From Anniella stebbinsi (lineage: Eukaryota > Chordata > Lepidosauria > Squamata > Anniellidae), in contig JARDYH010000004.1 of assembly GCA_029215795.1 (NCBI GenBank), forward strand, positions 30,818,001 to 30,882,000: 64,000 bases of DNA. Reading direction: 5' to 3'. The notes beneath the pieces are model-generated. The model did not search any database and had not been told where the DNA came from. It was given only the letters and a program-made list of their open reading frames with translations. Of the stretch, positions 1-9,018 are shown one piece after another. A program made the position numbers and the translations under genes. How positions within the stretch are numbered: the first letter of the stretch is position 1; each line of letters starts with the position of its first letter.

Positions 1-53
1 TGCTGTTGACTCAAAGTTTGCAATGTGTTACAAACTTGCAGGCAGGGCAAGAG

Positions 54-373
54 TAGGCTGACCATATGAAAAGGAGGACAGGGCTCATGTAACTTTAACA
101 GTTGTAGAGAAAATGGAATTTCAGCCGGTGTCATTTGTATGCAATTAGTTCCTGGTGATATTCCCTCTTCATCACAACAGTTAAAGGTGCAGGCACTATA
201 CTAGAGTGACCATATACAAAAGAAGGCAGGGCCCCTGCAACTTTAACTGTTGTGATGAAGAGGGAATTTCACCAGGAACTAATTGCATACAAATGACACT
301 GGCTGAAATTCTCTTTGCTCTACAACTGTTAAAGTTACATGAGCCCTGTCCTCATTTTCATATGGTCAGCCTA
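54..373. mobile_element. hAT-type fold-back MITE, family A copy 1
   Basis: A 320-bp element starting TAGGCTGACC and ending GGTCAGCCTA. The direct repeat GGCAAGAG lies at 46-53 and 374-381, an 8-bp target-site duplication typical of hAT transposition. The two arms of about 140 bp are inverted copies with only a few differences. The loop near 203-235 holds a third, diverged copy of the terminal motif (GTGACCATAT then AAAAGAAGG). No coding capacity, so a transposase would have to act in trans. The 64-codon frame inside it is palindrome sequence, not a gene. Confidence 0.9.
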
Positions 374-397
374 GGCAAGAGCCACTATAGAATAGGG

Positions 398-515
398 TAG
401 GGTGACCATATGAAAAGGAGGACAGGGCTCCTGTATCTTTAACAGTTGCATAGAAAAAGAATTTTTAGCAGGTATCATTTCGATCCATGCTATACCAGGT
501 AAAGGCAGCTGGTCT
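398..515. mobile_element. Truncated family A element (copy 2)
   Basis: Begins with the family A end TAGGGTGACCATATG and follows the left arm (AGGAGGACAGGGCTC, CTTTAACAGTTG, then a degraded GGTATCATTT). The alignment fades near 480-515 and there is no right arm. It starts only 25 bp after copy 1, so the family inserted twice at nearly the same place. Confidence 0.7.
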
Positions 516-1204
516 TTATTAGTATTTATAGTAGACACTGCCTTTTGTGGTATTTTTAGGATTGAATAAAGAACGTTTTTACATTAGCACCAGAGCTAGT
601 CTCTTTTAGTTCCTCAACAACCCACTGTGGAAGGAGCCATTGCAGAGAGATACTTCCCCTGTCAGGAGATGATATCCCTCCGCAACCTCTCCTTCCCCAC
701 TTGTTGCTATGCCGAGGGTGGAGAGAGATGCTGTCAGGCGAGTCTCTCCTGACAATGTCCCTCTGCTCTCAGCATAGCACCGAATCGTGAACAGAGGGTG
801 GGACACAGGAGGATGCACTCACTCCTCCTGCACCCTGCCCTCCATTCAACACAAAGTGCTGGTGACGGGGGATGGTAGGCGCTCCTGCCACTCACAAACA
901 GCAGCAGGAGTTCCTAGCATCCCCTGTCAGCAGGACTCTCTCCCCATGGTGAGGGCAAGGGCTGTGCATGGCCCTGGGAAGTCATGGGGCACCACAATTG
1001 GTGGCACCACACCCAGGGACAGCATGTGCCCATCATAGGAAGTGCGTGGGGAGCTGCTGATCATGGCATCCTATCAACGTTCAGCATGATCTGTGGCTCC
1101 CCAAGCCCTTCCCAGGACAGGATTATTTCCCCTGTCTATAGAGCCCCACTGGGCAAGAGCAGCAAGGGTTTTTGCAGCTCTTGCCTCGTGACTCTGTAGG
1201 CATG
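516..1204. other. Unassigned stretch, moderately GC-rich
   Basis: No gene recognised. Open frames of 64-83 codons on both strands have no recognisable domain and overlap one another. The composition and the short inverted words (CTCTCCTGAC near 743 against GTCAGGAGAT near 660) suggest an old repeat I cannot name. Confidence 0.4.
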
Positions 1205-1385
1205 GTAAATAACCAAGTTTTGCAGATAACCAACTCTGCACAACGCTGGTTATTTGCGTTGGTTATTTCAGGGAAATAACCAACCATGACATGGGTTTTC
1301 CCCAACAGATGACACAATAGTCAACAGTGGACTATTTAGTCTACCGTGGACTATTTAATCAACCGTTGATTATTGTGTCATCCAA
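1205..1385. repeat. Inverted-repeat fragments related to family E
   Basis: Two palindromic patches. At 1205-1298 the word AATAACCAA and its complement TTGGTTATT recur. At 1307-1380 GATGACACAATAGTCAAC is mirrored by GATTATTGTGTCATCC. The second patch matches the ends of the family E elements at 30603 and 51097 and is probably an older, partly deleted member next to the intact element that begins at 1397. Confidence 0.55.
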
Positions 1386-1578
1386 ACCTACTCAGAGGAT
1401 CAATTCGGACAACACGTTAATCAACTGAGAGGACTTAACCCACTGACGGTGTGTTAAAAAGGCGGCCTCAATTCGGATGACACGCTGCAGCAGGGGATGC
1501 AAAGTTAAGTTAACCACCCTGGTGGTTAATAACGTACTCAGTTCTGACTGACAGCCCGGCCGCCATTTTCCCCGCTTA

Positions 1579-1710
1579 CCGAACTCCGGCAGTCCTCCAG
1601 CAGGTATCCCAGCAAGCAAGGCGGCCGAAAACCATGGGTGCCGCCATTGTAGCCGATGCAGGACACGCCTCCCCAACCCCATTGGCTGCCTCAGTCAGTG
1701 GGCGGAACGC
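1579..1710 (-). promoter_or_regulatory. Promoter / first-exon-like cassette inside the 1397-2980 element
   Basis: Reading the minus strand from 1710 leftward: a GC box (complement of GGGCGG, 1700-1705), a CCAAT box (complement of ATTGG, 1681-1685), then ACAATGGCGGC (complement of 1640-1650), which fits the YY1 initiator-type motif with an embedded start codon. The frame from that ATG (1647-1645) reads MAAPMVFGRLACWDTCWRTA and runs to a consensus-like 5' splice donor (TTCG then GTAAGC, exon end about 1580). A second AAAATGGCGGC lies just beyond, near 1560-1570. Each motif is seen; their use as a promoter and first exon is inferred. Transcription would run out through the left end of the element. 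Confidence 0.4.
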
Positions 1711-1889
1711 AGCAGCCTCGGGCAAAGAGTCTGCCAGGAGCGACGGCAGCACCAATACAACACCCGCACCCCACGCCCAGCAGAGCAATCCCAACGTTGG
1801 CACCCATGCCCCAGGGAGCCTCCCACCACCCACACTATACGGGGGACCAGGATGACCCACGGCCCCCCACCCCCCTCCTAGAGCATCTT

Positions 1890-1942
1890 ACGCACACACA
1901 GGAAAGAAGGCGAGAGTGGGGTGGTTTGGAAAACTTTATTCA
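1890..1942 (-). terminator. Polyadenylation signal with GT-rich downstream element
   Basis: AATAAA on the minus strand (complement of TTTATT, 1935-1940) followed about 35 nt later by TGTGTGTGCG (complement of 1891-1900). Hexamer plus GT-rich element at this spacing is the standard vertebrate cleavage/polyadenylation arrangement. It lies downstream of the 2187-2681 frame on the same strand. Confidence 0.45.
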
Positions 1943-2186
1943 GCAGCGAAGGCAGACATGGGCAAGATGGCACATGGGCACCAGTATGCCAGGGCAGAAC
2001 CTACGGAGAGGACAGGCGCCCCCAGGAAGGGAGGAGGAGGCGGCTGGAAGGCACAGCAGTGAAGAGGGGATGGCCAACGCCACACATCCAGGGAGCCAAG
2101 CACGGAACGTGCCAAGGGGAGGAGGTGGAGAGGGGGCCATGCCAGGGAGAGATGCCAGTCCAGAGATGGGACTCCACAGCCGACGC

Positions 2187-2681
2187 TCACATGGGATGGG
2201 GGTAGCGCAGCCAGATCCAGGCACTGATGCTTTCACGCACCCGGGACGCCTCCGCACGGGCGCGATGCTCCCCAATGGGATTCTCGGGGCCTGGCAAAGG
2301 CTCACTGTCCAGCCGTGTTGGGCGGATGAGGGGGGGGCTCTTTGGTCGCCGCTTCCCATGCCCTCGTCCTTCTGCGTGATGTGAGGGTGGAGGTGGACGT
2401 GCAGTGGGGGGTCTACTTTGGATGGGGTGTTGTTCTCCCTCTTGGTGTGTGGGGGGGCTGCCCCTTGCTGGGGGTTGTTGCGTATTCCATCTCCCCCTCC
2501 CTCCCTTTGCCGTAGTGCCCTTCTGGTGCGCTTCCCTGTCTGTTTGGGTAGCTGACTGGGCACCCTGCGTGAGTGCTTGCAGGAGCTGGCTCCTTTTTGA
2601 GCTCCGTGCCGGCTGCCTGGTGGGGGAGGCGGGCGTCCTGGTTGCTATGGCGGTGAAACCAGCGATCTGTTTCATCTGCAC
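2187..2681 (-). CDS. Candidate 164-codon open frame inside the 1397-2980 element, function unknown
   Basis: An open frame on the minus strand starting MQMKQIAGFT and ending WIWLRYPHPM, rich in Pro, Gln, Arg and Ser. I recognise no domain; a DDE nuclease motif is absent and I cannot see a Myb/SANT core. What makes it more than a chance frame is context: about 250 nt downstream on the same strand is a poly(A) signal followed by a GT-rich element. It could be the last exon or the tail of a transposon protein, or a chance frame in GC-rich DNA. An overlapping 207-codon minus frame (1940-2563) is equally long but runs through the presumed 3' UTR. Confidence 0.25.
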   Translation of the reverse strand: MQMKQIAGFTAIATRTPASPTRQPARSSKRSQLLQALTQGAQSATQTDREAHQKGTTAKGGRGRWNTQQPPARGSPPTHQEGEQHPIQSRPPTARPPPPSHHAEGRGHGKRRPKSPPLIRPTRLDSEPLPGPENPIGEHRARAEASRVRESISAWIWLRYPHPM

Positions 2682-3084
2682 CTGAGCTCCTGTCCGCTGT
2701 CTGCTGCTCCTGCCACTCTCCTCTTTTGTGTTAACGTACTCACCTCAGTTGTTTAACCAACGCACCTCAAGTGGCTGAATTCGGACAACATGTTAGTCAA
2801 TTGACTAACTTTTAAACAACTCGCAAGCGAGTTGTTTAACTCAGTTGTTTAAAACTGCAACTTAAACAACCGTGGGTTGGTTAACCGTTGTGTGGCTGAA
2901 TTCGGACAACACATTTGGTTAACCCACTGACGGTTGTTTAACTTAACAACCGTTGGTTAATGTGTCGTCCGAATTGAGCCAGAGAGTGTCTGATTGTTGA
3001 TTCTTGCAAGCCACTCAAGGAGTCATTGACTGAAGTGAGATATAAATGAAAACAAAACAAAACAAGTAACTATGGAATTAAACT

Positions 3085-3172
3085 TGTGGGCTTCCCATAG
3101 GGCAATTATTTGGCCACTGTGTGAACAGAATGCTAGACCAGATAGGCTTTGGGTCTGATCCAAACAACCAAC
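3085..3172 (+). mobile_element. CR1/L3-type LINE 3' tail fragment
   Basis: Contains GGGCTTCCCATAGG, TTGGCCACTGTG, GAACAGAATGCTAGACC and GGTCTGATCCAA in that order, the conserved 3' end of squamate CR1/L3-type LINEs. Only the 3' untranslated end remains. Confidence 0.65.
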
Positions 3173-3220
3173 GTTCTTAAAACCAGAAGCCCAGCCACTT
3201 CAAATCTTTATGTCTAACTG

Positions 3221-3354
3221 GGGCAGGATCTACACTACTGCTTTATAATGGTACTGAAGTGTATTGACAACTCTTCGGGCCCATGACATATTCCATATAA
3301 CGTTTTTCAAAAAGCTTTCAAAGTGTTATATCCTGTTTGGTTTAAATCTGGCCC
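3221..3354. mobile_element. PIF/Harbinger-type MITE, family D copy 1
   Basis: Starts GGGCAGGATCTACACTACTG and ends AAATCTGGCCC, with the family's internal TGCTTTATAATGG, GGGCCCATGACA and GTTATATCCTG blocks. The word AACTG flanks both ends (3216-3220, 3355-3359), longer than the 3-bp duplication seen at other copies. Some internal drift. Confidence 0.7.
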
Positions 3355-3407
3355 AACTGAATTTATTGTTTTAATTTTATAAACTGCTCTATATTTATCT
3401 AACGTCC

Positions 3408-3434
3408 TGTTATGTTATGTTATGTTATGTTATA
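3408..3434 (+). repeat. (TGTTA)n pentanucleotide microsatellite
   Basis: About five units of TTATG in tandem. Confidence 0.9.
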
Positions 3435-3579
3435 ATACACTCTACATCTAAAACAGATTCCCAAGCTGAGAACAGTAAATATAAAAAAAGTAAAATACAA
3501 AAGAATACAAATATTTAATATCAGTTTTACCAAGAGTCTTGGTCCAAGAGGTTATACCAGACTCTAGCCTGAGATCTGG

Positions 3580-3805
3580 GCTAGGTCTACACTAGTGCTT
3601 TTTATCAGCACCAAAGAGCACATACAACTGCTGGGGGACATTACACATTCCATGTGCTGCTTTTACAGCATCATTTCCCACTGTGTATTCTGTATTATCC
3701 AAAATACTGCAGCAAATGCCATCGTGTATGCTACTAGGTATAAATGTGCAACATCATCACCATGGTGGGATTGTATTGATATGATTTGAGGTGTAGATCT
3801 GAGGC
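3580..3805. mobile_element. Degraded family D-like MITE
   Basis: GGCTAGGTCTACACTAGTGC on the left and GGTGTAGATCTGAGGC on the right match family D ends; the middle keeps ACTGCTGGGGGACATT and ACACATTCCATGTG. Flanks are too diverged to read a target duplication. Confidence 0.45.
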
Positions 3806-5172
3806 TCCTGGTTCAAGACACATTTATTCCCCCCCTTTTTCTTTTCAGGTGTGTGAATTGCATCACAGGTTTCCCTTGTATTTTCTTTAGGTTAGGAATT
3901 GACTGGTGACACAACACCAAGCTGAAGTACCTGGAAACATTCAGGATGCAATTCAGGGCTGGGTTTGGCTGACTAGAGCTTGGTGTGCATGGATTTCTAC
4001 ATGAATACCTCATCTGACTCTGATAGAGTTAATTGACATGTAGGTGTCGGGGAGTGCCGTTCATTGTTGTCAGTGTTTATTTTTAATATCTCCAATAAGT
4101 CGTGCTCTTCTCTTGTTATTGCTCAGTTATCAGCCGTCCTACATGCTGGAACTATTCACCACCTCTCATCAACTTGCCCCGGCAGTTTGCAATTTTTTCA
4201 CCCTGTGTATTTTGAACACCCACATCAGATGGAATGTGAAGCTGCTTCTTTACAAATCCCCATCAAAGCAAAGAAAACAGTGTGTGTGTGTGTGTGGGGG
4301 GGGGAGGCACACCCAAGAAGCATAGGTAATGAGTAACTGTACCATTTAAGGTGACTTGAACTTGAACATCTTAGATGGCAAAGGCCTTCCTTCCTTTTGC
4401 TGCGAAGGAAAATTTAGGTTCAAGAAATGGATATTGGGAGAAGGGAGACTGTAGCTACCTACAAACTATTCATCTGCCACCCTTATTGACTGGGTGAAGA
4501 AAGACAATCATGGTCACTACTTATGCTGTTGAATTTTGCTAGAATGAGGCCAAGAAGCAAGCATTAGAGGTATTTTAAAGCTAATGTAAAATGAGCAATG
4601 AGCATTAGAAGCCCTAGAAATTTAAACTGGATCTGGAGATGATTTCCCAGTTTGGAACTCCACTGAAGACTAACACAAAGAAAACAGGGCCTGGTAGATG
4701 AAAGCTCATCCCCTGCAGAGGAAGCTGAGATAAAAAGATCCCCTGTGGAGGTGGGTAGACTTTTGCCCCATGTTCCTGATTTGTAAAGTAAGAACTCCAT
4801 CAAAGAAAAGAAGTATCCAGCCTTTGCTTCGTTCTTTTCCTCCTTCTCTGACTTCCTATATGCTAATTTGTCACAAGCAGTGGTAAAATGTGAAAGCCTC
4901 TTTATCAGTACATTCACTTGCCTGAGCAAGGAGGGGCTATCAGTGCTCCTGGTGCTCCTGCAGACAATATCACTGCTCCTGCTCTGGAAAAGGTTCTGGA
5001 GCTTTGCATTGCACCCCTTGTGTCCCCTCCTCCACTACACCACTAATGACTTGTGGATGTCAGGTGTGTTCAATGTGCATGAGAGAACCTCCCAAGCCCC
5101 AAACTGCTAAATCAATTAACAAATAATTTGGAGGACAGAATGAGTTCTTTGTAGTCCCCTCTTTAAAACTTG
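3806..5172. other. Unassigned, no gene recognised
   Basis: Mostly unique AT-rich sequence. It holds a (TG)n/G-tract microsatellite at 4279-4307. Short frames on both strands (93, 90 and 121 codons) show no domain and no splice context. Confidence 0.5.
4279..4307 (+). repeat. (TG)n and G-tract
   Basis: About nine TG units running into ten or more G. Confidence 0.9.
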
Positions 5173-5280
5173 GAGCCTATCTACACTACTGCTTTAAAAT
5201 GGTTTATAACTGTTTTAAACCGTTATTAGCCGGTTTAAAACTGTTATAAACCATTTTAAAGCAGTAGTGTAGATAGGCTC
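5173..5280. mobile_element. Near-perfect palindromic MITE, family C copy 1
   Basis: 108 bp, GAGCCTATCTACACTACTGC to GCAGTAGTGTAGATAGGCTC. The two 50-bp arms differ at one position, with a short loop around TTATTAGC. Flanked by TTG on both sides (5170-5172, 5281-5283), a 3-bp target duplication consistent with PIF/Harbinger. Shares the CTACACTACTGCTTTA block with family D ends, so C and D are probably relatives. Confidence 0.85.
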
Positions 5281-5283
5281 TTG

Positions 5284-5765
5284 GTTTATCGTCAAAGGAG
5301 ATTAAGTCTTCCTTCGTGAGCCCCTGCCAAAGGAAGTGAGGCAGGTGGCTACCAGGAGGAGGACTTTCTCTGCTGCGGCACGCTGGCTGTGGAATGAGCT
5401 CCTTAGAGAGGTTCGCCTGGCACCTACGACATACTCTTTCCGATGCTAAGTGAAGACCTTCTTATTCTCCCAGTATTGTAACAGTTCATCATCTTAGTCT
5501 TTTAACTTTGCTGTTTTAAATCTGTATTTCAAATCTGTATTTCAAATCTGTATAAATCTCTGCATTGCTGAATGGTTTTACCCTGCTTGTGCTTTTATAT
5601 TGTATTTTTATATTATGTTTTATACTGCTGTGTTTATATTGTTGTTTGTTTCATACTTTGATTCGGGTCTGATGGGTTTAACTTTTCTGAACCGCCCAGA
5701 GAGCTTCGGCTATTGGACGATAGAGAAATGCAATAAAGAAAGAAAGAAAGAAAGAAAGAAAGAAA
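5284..5765 (+). mobile_element. L2-type LINE 3' end with (AAAG)n tail
   Basis: Begins in a degraded reverse-transcriptase C-terminal region: the words for W-N-E-L lie at 5390-5401, followed by the equivalents of REVRLAP and VKTFLF, characteristic of L2-type ORF2 ends. Then a 3' UTR with three tandem copies of CAAATCTGTATTT (5518-5553) and the conserved end GAACCGCCCAGAGAGCTTCGG, closing in AATAAAG then (AAAG)n at 5735-5765. 5'-truncated, inactive. Confidence 0.75.
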
Positions 5766-6472
5766 ACTGGCTGTAACAGTATATGGTTCCAGGAGGCCAT
5801 CTAGCCCATTTTTTTCAGGGCAAGAACACACTACTACTGCAGAAGCAAATGGCAGGATTTTCTCTTTCTGGTACAGCCTTGATGCATTTCAGAGACGGTG
5901 CTGCCTCAAGCAATTGCATGATCTGAGAAGTGCACTCCAAACCTTGGGGTGCCACAAATGATTCTAGGGTGCAACTCTTTGATCATGTGCTGTTGTGCAG
6001 GCACTGCAGAAAATATTCTCAGCCACCCAAGGAACTGTTTGGGTTCCATGTGTAGTCACACAGGGATTAAATTACCGTTTTTGGAAAGGTATGTTAACAC
6101 CATAGCAGCTTTTGCCTTAGCTCAATTTTATTCTCTTAATAGCCCTGTATCATTGTCCACAAACAGTCAACAGAAAGTGAAAAATGCTCCTCTGGCAAAC
6201 CAGTATGCTCCTGTAAACCACATCCTGGGAAAATAAATAGAAGGAGAGACTGCATGTCTTTGATGTGTCAAGCTCAGGAAACAAAGAAAGTCAAATTTGT
6301 CTTGTCAAGTTGCTGTAAGTGGGGTGTGGTTCATGTGACTACAAATGGGATAGGATGATTTATATCTACCTGAGATTCTGACCAGTAAAGGAACTTGCAT
6401 AGTCTTGATTCAGGAACATGCACAGCATAAATGTGCAGAAAAAGATCCAGGACATACTTTACCCTCATTCAG
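5766..6472. other. Unassigned, no gene recognised
   Basis: A 95-codon plus frame (5949-6236) has no recognisable domain. No repeat family identified. Confidence 0.5.
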
Positions 6473-6640
6473 AGAGCTTTTCTCTCTGAAATTGGTCAGG
6501 CTCAAATAAAGATGTTTCCCTTTGGAACCTTTGGAACCTTTGAAAATAGGATATAAATGTAATATATATATCCTATTTTCAATAGGTTCCAAAGGGAAAC
6601 GTCTTTATTTGAGCCCGACCACTTTCAGAGAGAAAAGCTC
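6473..6640. mobile_element. Fold-back element of unknown family
   Basis: Inverted arms of roughly 75-80 bp: GAGCTTTTCTCTCTGAAA, CAAATAAAGATGTTTCCCTT and GGAACCTTTGAAAATAGG are mirrored on the right. The left arm has an extra tandem TTTGGAACC. The centre is AT-rich (TATATATATCC). I cannot read a convincing target duplication, so this may be a MITE or a local inverted duplication. Confidence 0.6.
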
Positions 6641-7424
6641 CTTTGTTGGGGGCAATTCACAGAAAATAATGATTATACAATGGCCTCAATGAATAAACTA
6701 TCCATGAAAGTTTCACTGAATCACACATGGTAAATGTTATAAAAGCATCACTTAAAAAAATAGAATTACAAATCTGCAGTCTTTCCTTTGACCGTCTCAA
6801 AAAAGGTTTGTGTAGGAGTATCAATAAACGTTGGCGTTAATTAGTAGTTATTCCAGGGGGTGCATGTAGGCCTTTAGTCATTTTTAAATGTACAAAAAAC
6901 TTAAAGGATTGCCTTGTCCATATTAATATACTGTATATCCCAGACCATCACCCCAATGATCAGTTTTGATCAGTGTAACCTTGTCTAAGGGGCATCATCC
7001 AAAAAATGTATGTTGGTAAAACCAAAAGACTCCCTAAAAACATTTAAGTGAACACCTGGATAACATTAGGAATAACAGAATTATGCTCTTTTAGTGGGTC
7101 GTTTTTAGGACTACACACACACACAACTCAAGATCATGCCTTTTGGGTTATTGAAAACCTGCACATGTCTATTGACTGTTTTTTGTTCCAGAGGGAGATT
7201 TGCTGGATATTCTAGCTCAATGGTTTGTCACTTCTTGGGCTAAATGAAGATGTAGACTATTTAACCCTGTTGTAAGTAAGTGCTTGGAGAATGTGGATAT
7301 AATGTGGAATAGATCCACAAAATTCAGATGTGTGTAATTTGGTTTCTGTTACATGTATGAGAAAGTTGCTATTTATGAGGAAATTTTTTATTTTATAAGC
7401 AAGGCGTTACTTGTGAGTTCACTT
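6641..7424. other. Unassigned, no gene recognised
   Basis: AT-rich sequence with no recognisable repeat or coding signal. Confidence 0.5.
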
Positions 7425-7772
7425 TTTAACTCATGCTCCTGGTGGTTCCACATGGATCGATGGCCTGATTGGAGTCTACCAGGACAACAGCCTTCAGCGT
7501 GGTGGCCCCCTTTCTGTGGAACTCCCTGCCCCTGGAAGTCAGGCAGGCACCAATGCTGTGTTATTTCCAGTACCTCCTGAAAACAGTCTTATTCCAAGAA
7601 GCATTCCTTGACTGACAGCCAAGATTTTTATTGGCATTTGTGTTTTTAAGCCTAATAATGGTGTTTTATTTTTTTGCATCTTTTACCGTTTTAATTCTTA
7701 TGTTCCCCACTCCTGTATCTGTTTCAGATACGGAGCGGTATATAAATTATGATAATAAATAAATAACAATAT
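7425..7772 (+). mobile_element. L2-like LINE 3' end
   Basis: Contains the degraded coding end GTGGAACTCCCTGCCC (W-N-S-L-P-like) and CTGAAAACAGTCTTATTCC, then a T-rich 3' UTR and the terminal CAGATACGGAGCGGTATATAAA with AATAAATAAATAAC. Typical of a 5'-truncated insertion. Confidence 0.65.
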
Positions 7773-7781
7773 ATAGCTTCT

Positions 7782-7801
7782 CTCTCTCTCTCTCTCTCTC
7801 A
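7782..7801 (+). repeat. (TC)n microsatellite
   Basis: About ten CT/TC units. Confidence 0.9.
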
Positions 7802-8039
7802 TTAACACACATTAACTGTCAACTGAAGCTTATTGGCAGCAATATAAGGAATGTTTTTGTATCACACAACTGACTTGATAGTGTATGTCGGATAGCCACC
7901 ACCTCTGTAAAGAGGCGTATTCATTCTAGCATATGGGAACAGCAATCCTATGGTCCCTGATGGCTTGGATTTCCTCACCAAGTCGGAGATCCACCCACCA
8001 CATTGCAGCCAATGTGCAGAGAACTGAACAACAGACCTC

Positions 8040-8245
8040 TCTAAGGTTGGAAAATCTACTTAGGAGAGAAGGAAAAGAGGGTGTTCCAGTGGGTGGGGAG
8101 GATAGGAGACAGGAGAGGCCAGGATATGATTTATCCTGAGCCTCCTCCAGCCTCCTTTCTTTCTCCCTCCAAAGCGTCCTCACTAAACAAGTTGAGGTTC
8201 TGAGTGAAGAGGGATGACCCAGCTTGAAAAGGAACAATGCATCTC
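8040..8245. repeat. Unclassified interspersed repeat, family L copy 1
   Basis: Shares with 27400-27560 the blocks GTTCCAGTGGGTGGGGAGGA / GGAGAGGCCAGGATATGA / TATCCTGAG / CCTCCTCCA in order. The CCAGGATATGA...TATCCTG core is itself an inverted repeat. The family is not one I can name. Confidence 0.5.
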
Positions 8246-8799
8246 ATCAATCAGCTGATCCAACAGAGCCCACCAGCTCTTACATGGAGCCTGTTCAGCC
8301 TTATGGGTGAGCTTAGGAGAGAACATTCCTTTGGAAATGGAAATGGTCACTATACACAGTGAAAATTCAGATTCTGTTTTAGATAGATAGATAGCTTGGA
8401 TATCTGCATTTTGACCTAAAGACTGAAGTGCTTTAAATCTCTTGGTGATCTCTTGATCTGGGAGGGTGTCAACCCCTGTCGTGGTGGGGTAAAGGGTGGC
8501 ACATACTTATTACTGTTGTGCTATTGGCCCAGTGCTGTAGAATTACCACCATCTTTCTTTTATTAGTATTATTGTAGCCCTCTTTAAAGAAAAGGGCACC
8601 TGCCCAGATAGGTGAATCAGGCCTGGGCCCTGACTAGGGATGTGTGAATCCACAAAACCTGAGCTCCTTGAGTTCCCTAAATTCCACCCAACAGTGATCG
8701 GGTGCATTTGGGAGAATGATGGTAGCTGCTGCAGCCACCAGAGCATTAAAAAAACTACCATGGAATGGGGGGCTGGAGTGGTTTAGCTTTTAATGCCAC
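8246..8799. other. Unassigned; possible left end of a hAT-like element
   Basis: TAGGGATGTGTGAATCC at 8637-8653 matches the TIR of families F/N, but no matching right end was found. No gene recognised. Confidence 0.35.
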
Positions 8800-9018
8800 C
8801 AGTAGAGGCTGGTGACTCCTCTTTTAGTGGGGCAGTGAACCTGCTCTGGGTTTCAATCAGAACCAGTCAGAACTCTAAAGAAGCCATCCAAAGTGCAGAA
8901 CCCTATCCTCAAAATGGGTTCAGCACTTGAGAACTTCCGTTAGAGTTCTGACTGGTTCTGACTGAAGCACAGAGCAGATTCACAATTCCACTGAAATAGG
9001 AGCCACCAGCCTCTATTG
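8800..9018. mobile_element. hAT-type fold-back MITE (CAGTAGAGGCTGG family)
   Basis: 219-bp inverted-repeat element, CAGTAGAGGCTGGTGACTCC to GGAGCCACCAGCCTCTATTG. Inner arms keep CAGAACCAGTCAGAACTCTA and its mirror. Flanks AATGCCAC and AACACCAC match at 6 of 8 positions, consistent with a decayed 8-bp hAT duplication. A fragment of the same family (AGTGGAGGCTACTGG) lies near 11380. Confidence 0.75.

Larger units (their letters stand above)
1397..2980. mobile_element. 1.58-kb PIF/Harbinger-type DNA transposon derivative (family E)
   Basis: Ends are GGATCAATTCGGACAACAC on the left and GTGTCGTCCGAATTGAGCC on the right, flanked by the 3-bp repeat AGA (1394-1396 and 2981-2983), as expected for PIF/Harbinger-type insertion. 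Both sub-terminal regions (1397-1540 and 2735-2980) hold repeated copies of the motif TCGGACAACAC and of GTTAACCCACTGACGG. The interior (about 1545-2735) is GC- and CpG-rich, unlike the surrounding DNA, and carries minus-strand promoter, start codon, donor and poly(A) signals listed separately. No transposase domain is recognisable, so the copy is presumably non-autonomous. The superfamily call rests on the 3-bp duplication and the end structure only. Confidence 0.65.

Noticed and set aside
1645..1647. Start codon of a host gene (MAAPMVFGRL)
   Set aside because: It is inside an element with its own target duplication; without transcript evidence a host gene cannot be claimed.
1656..2384. 242-codon plus-strand frame
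   Set aside because: Longest frame in the window, but biased (Pro/Gly/Arg/His), no domain, lies inside the GC-rich transposon and is antisense to better-supported poly(A) and promoter signals.
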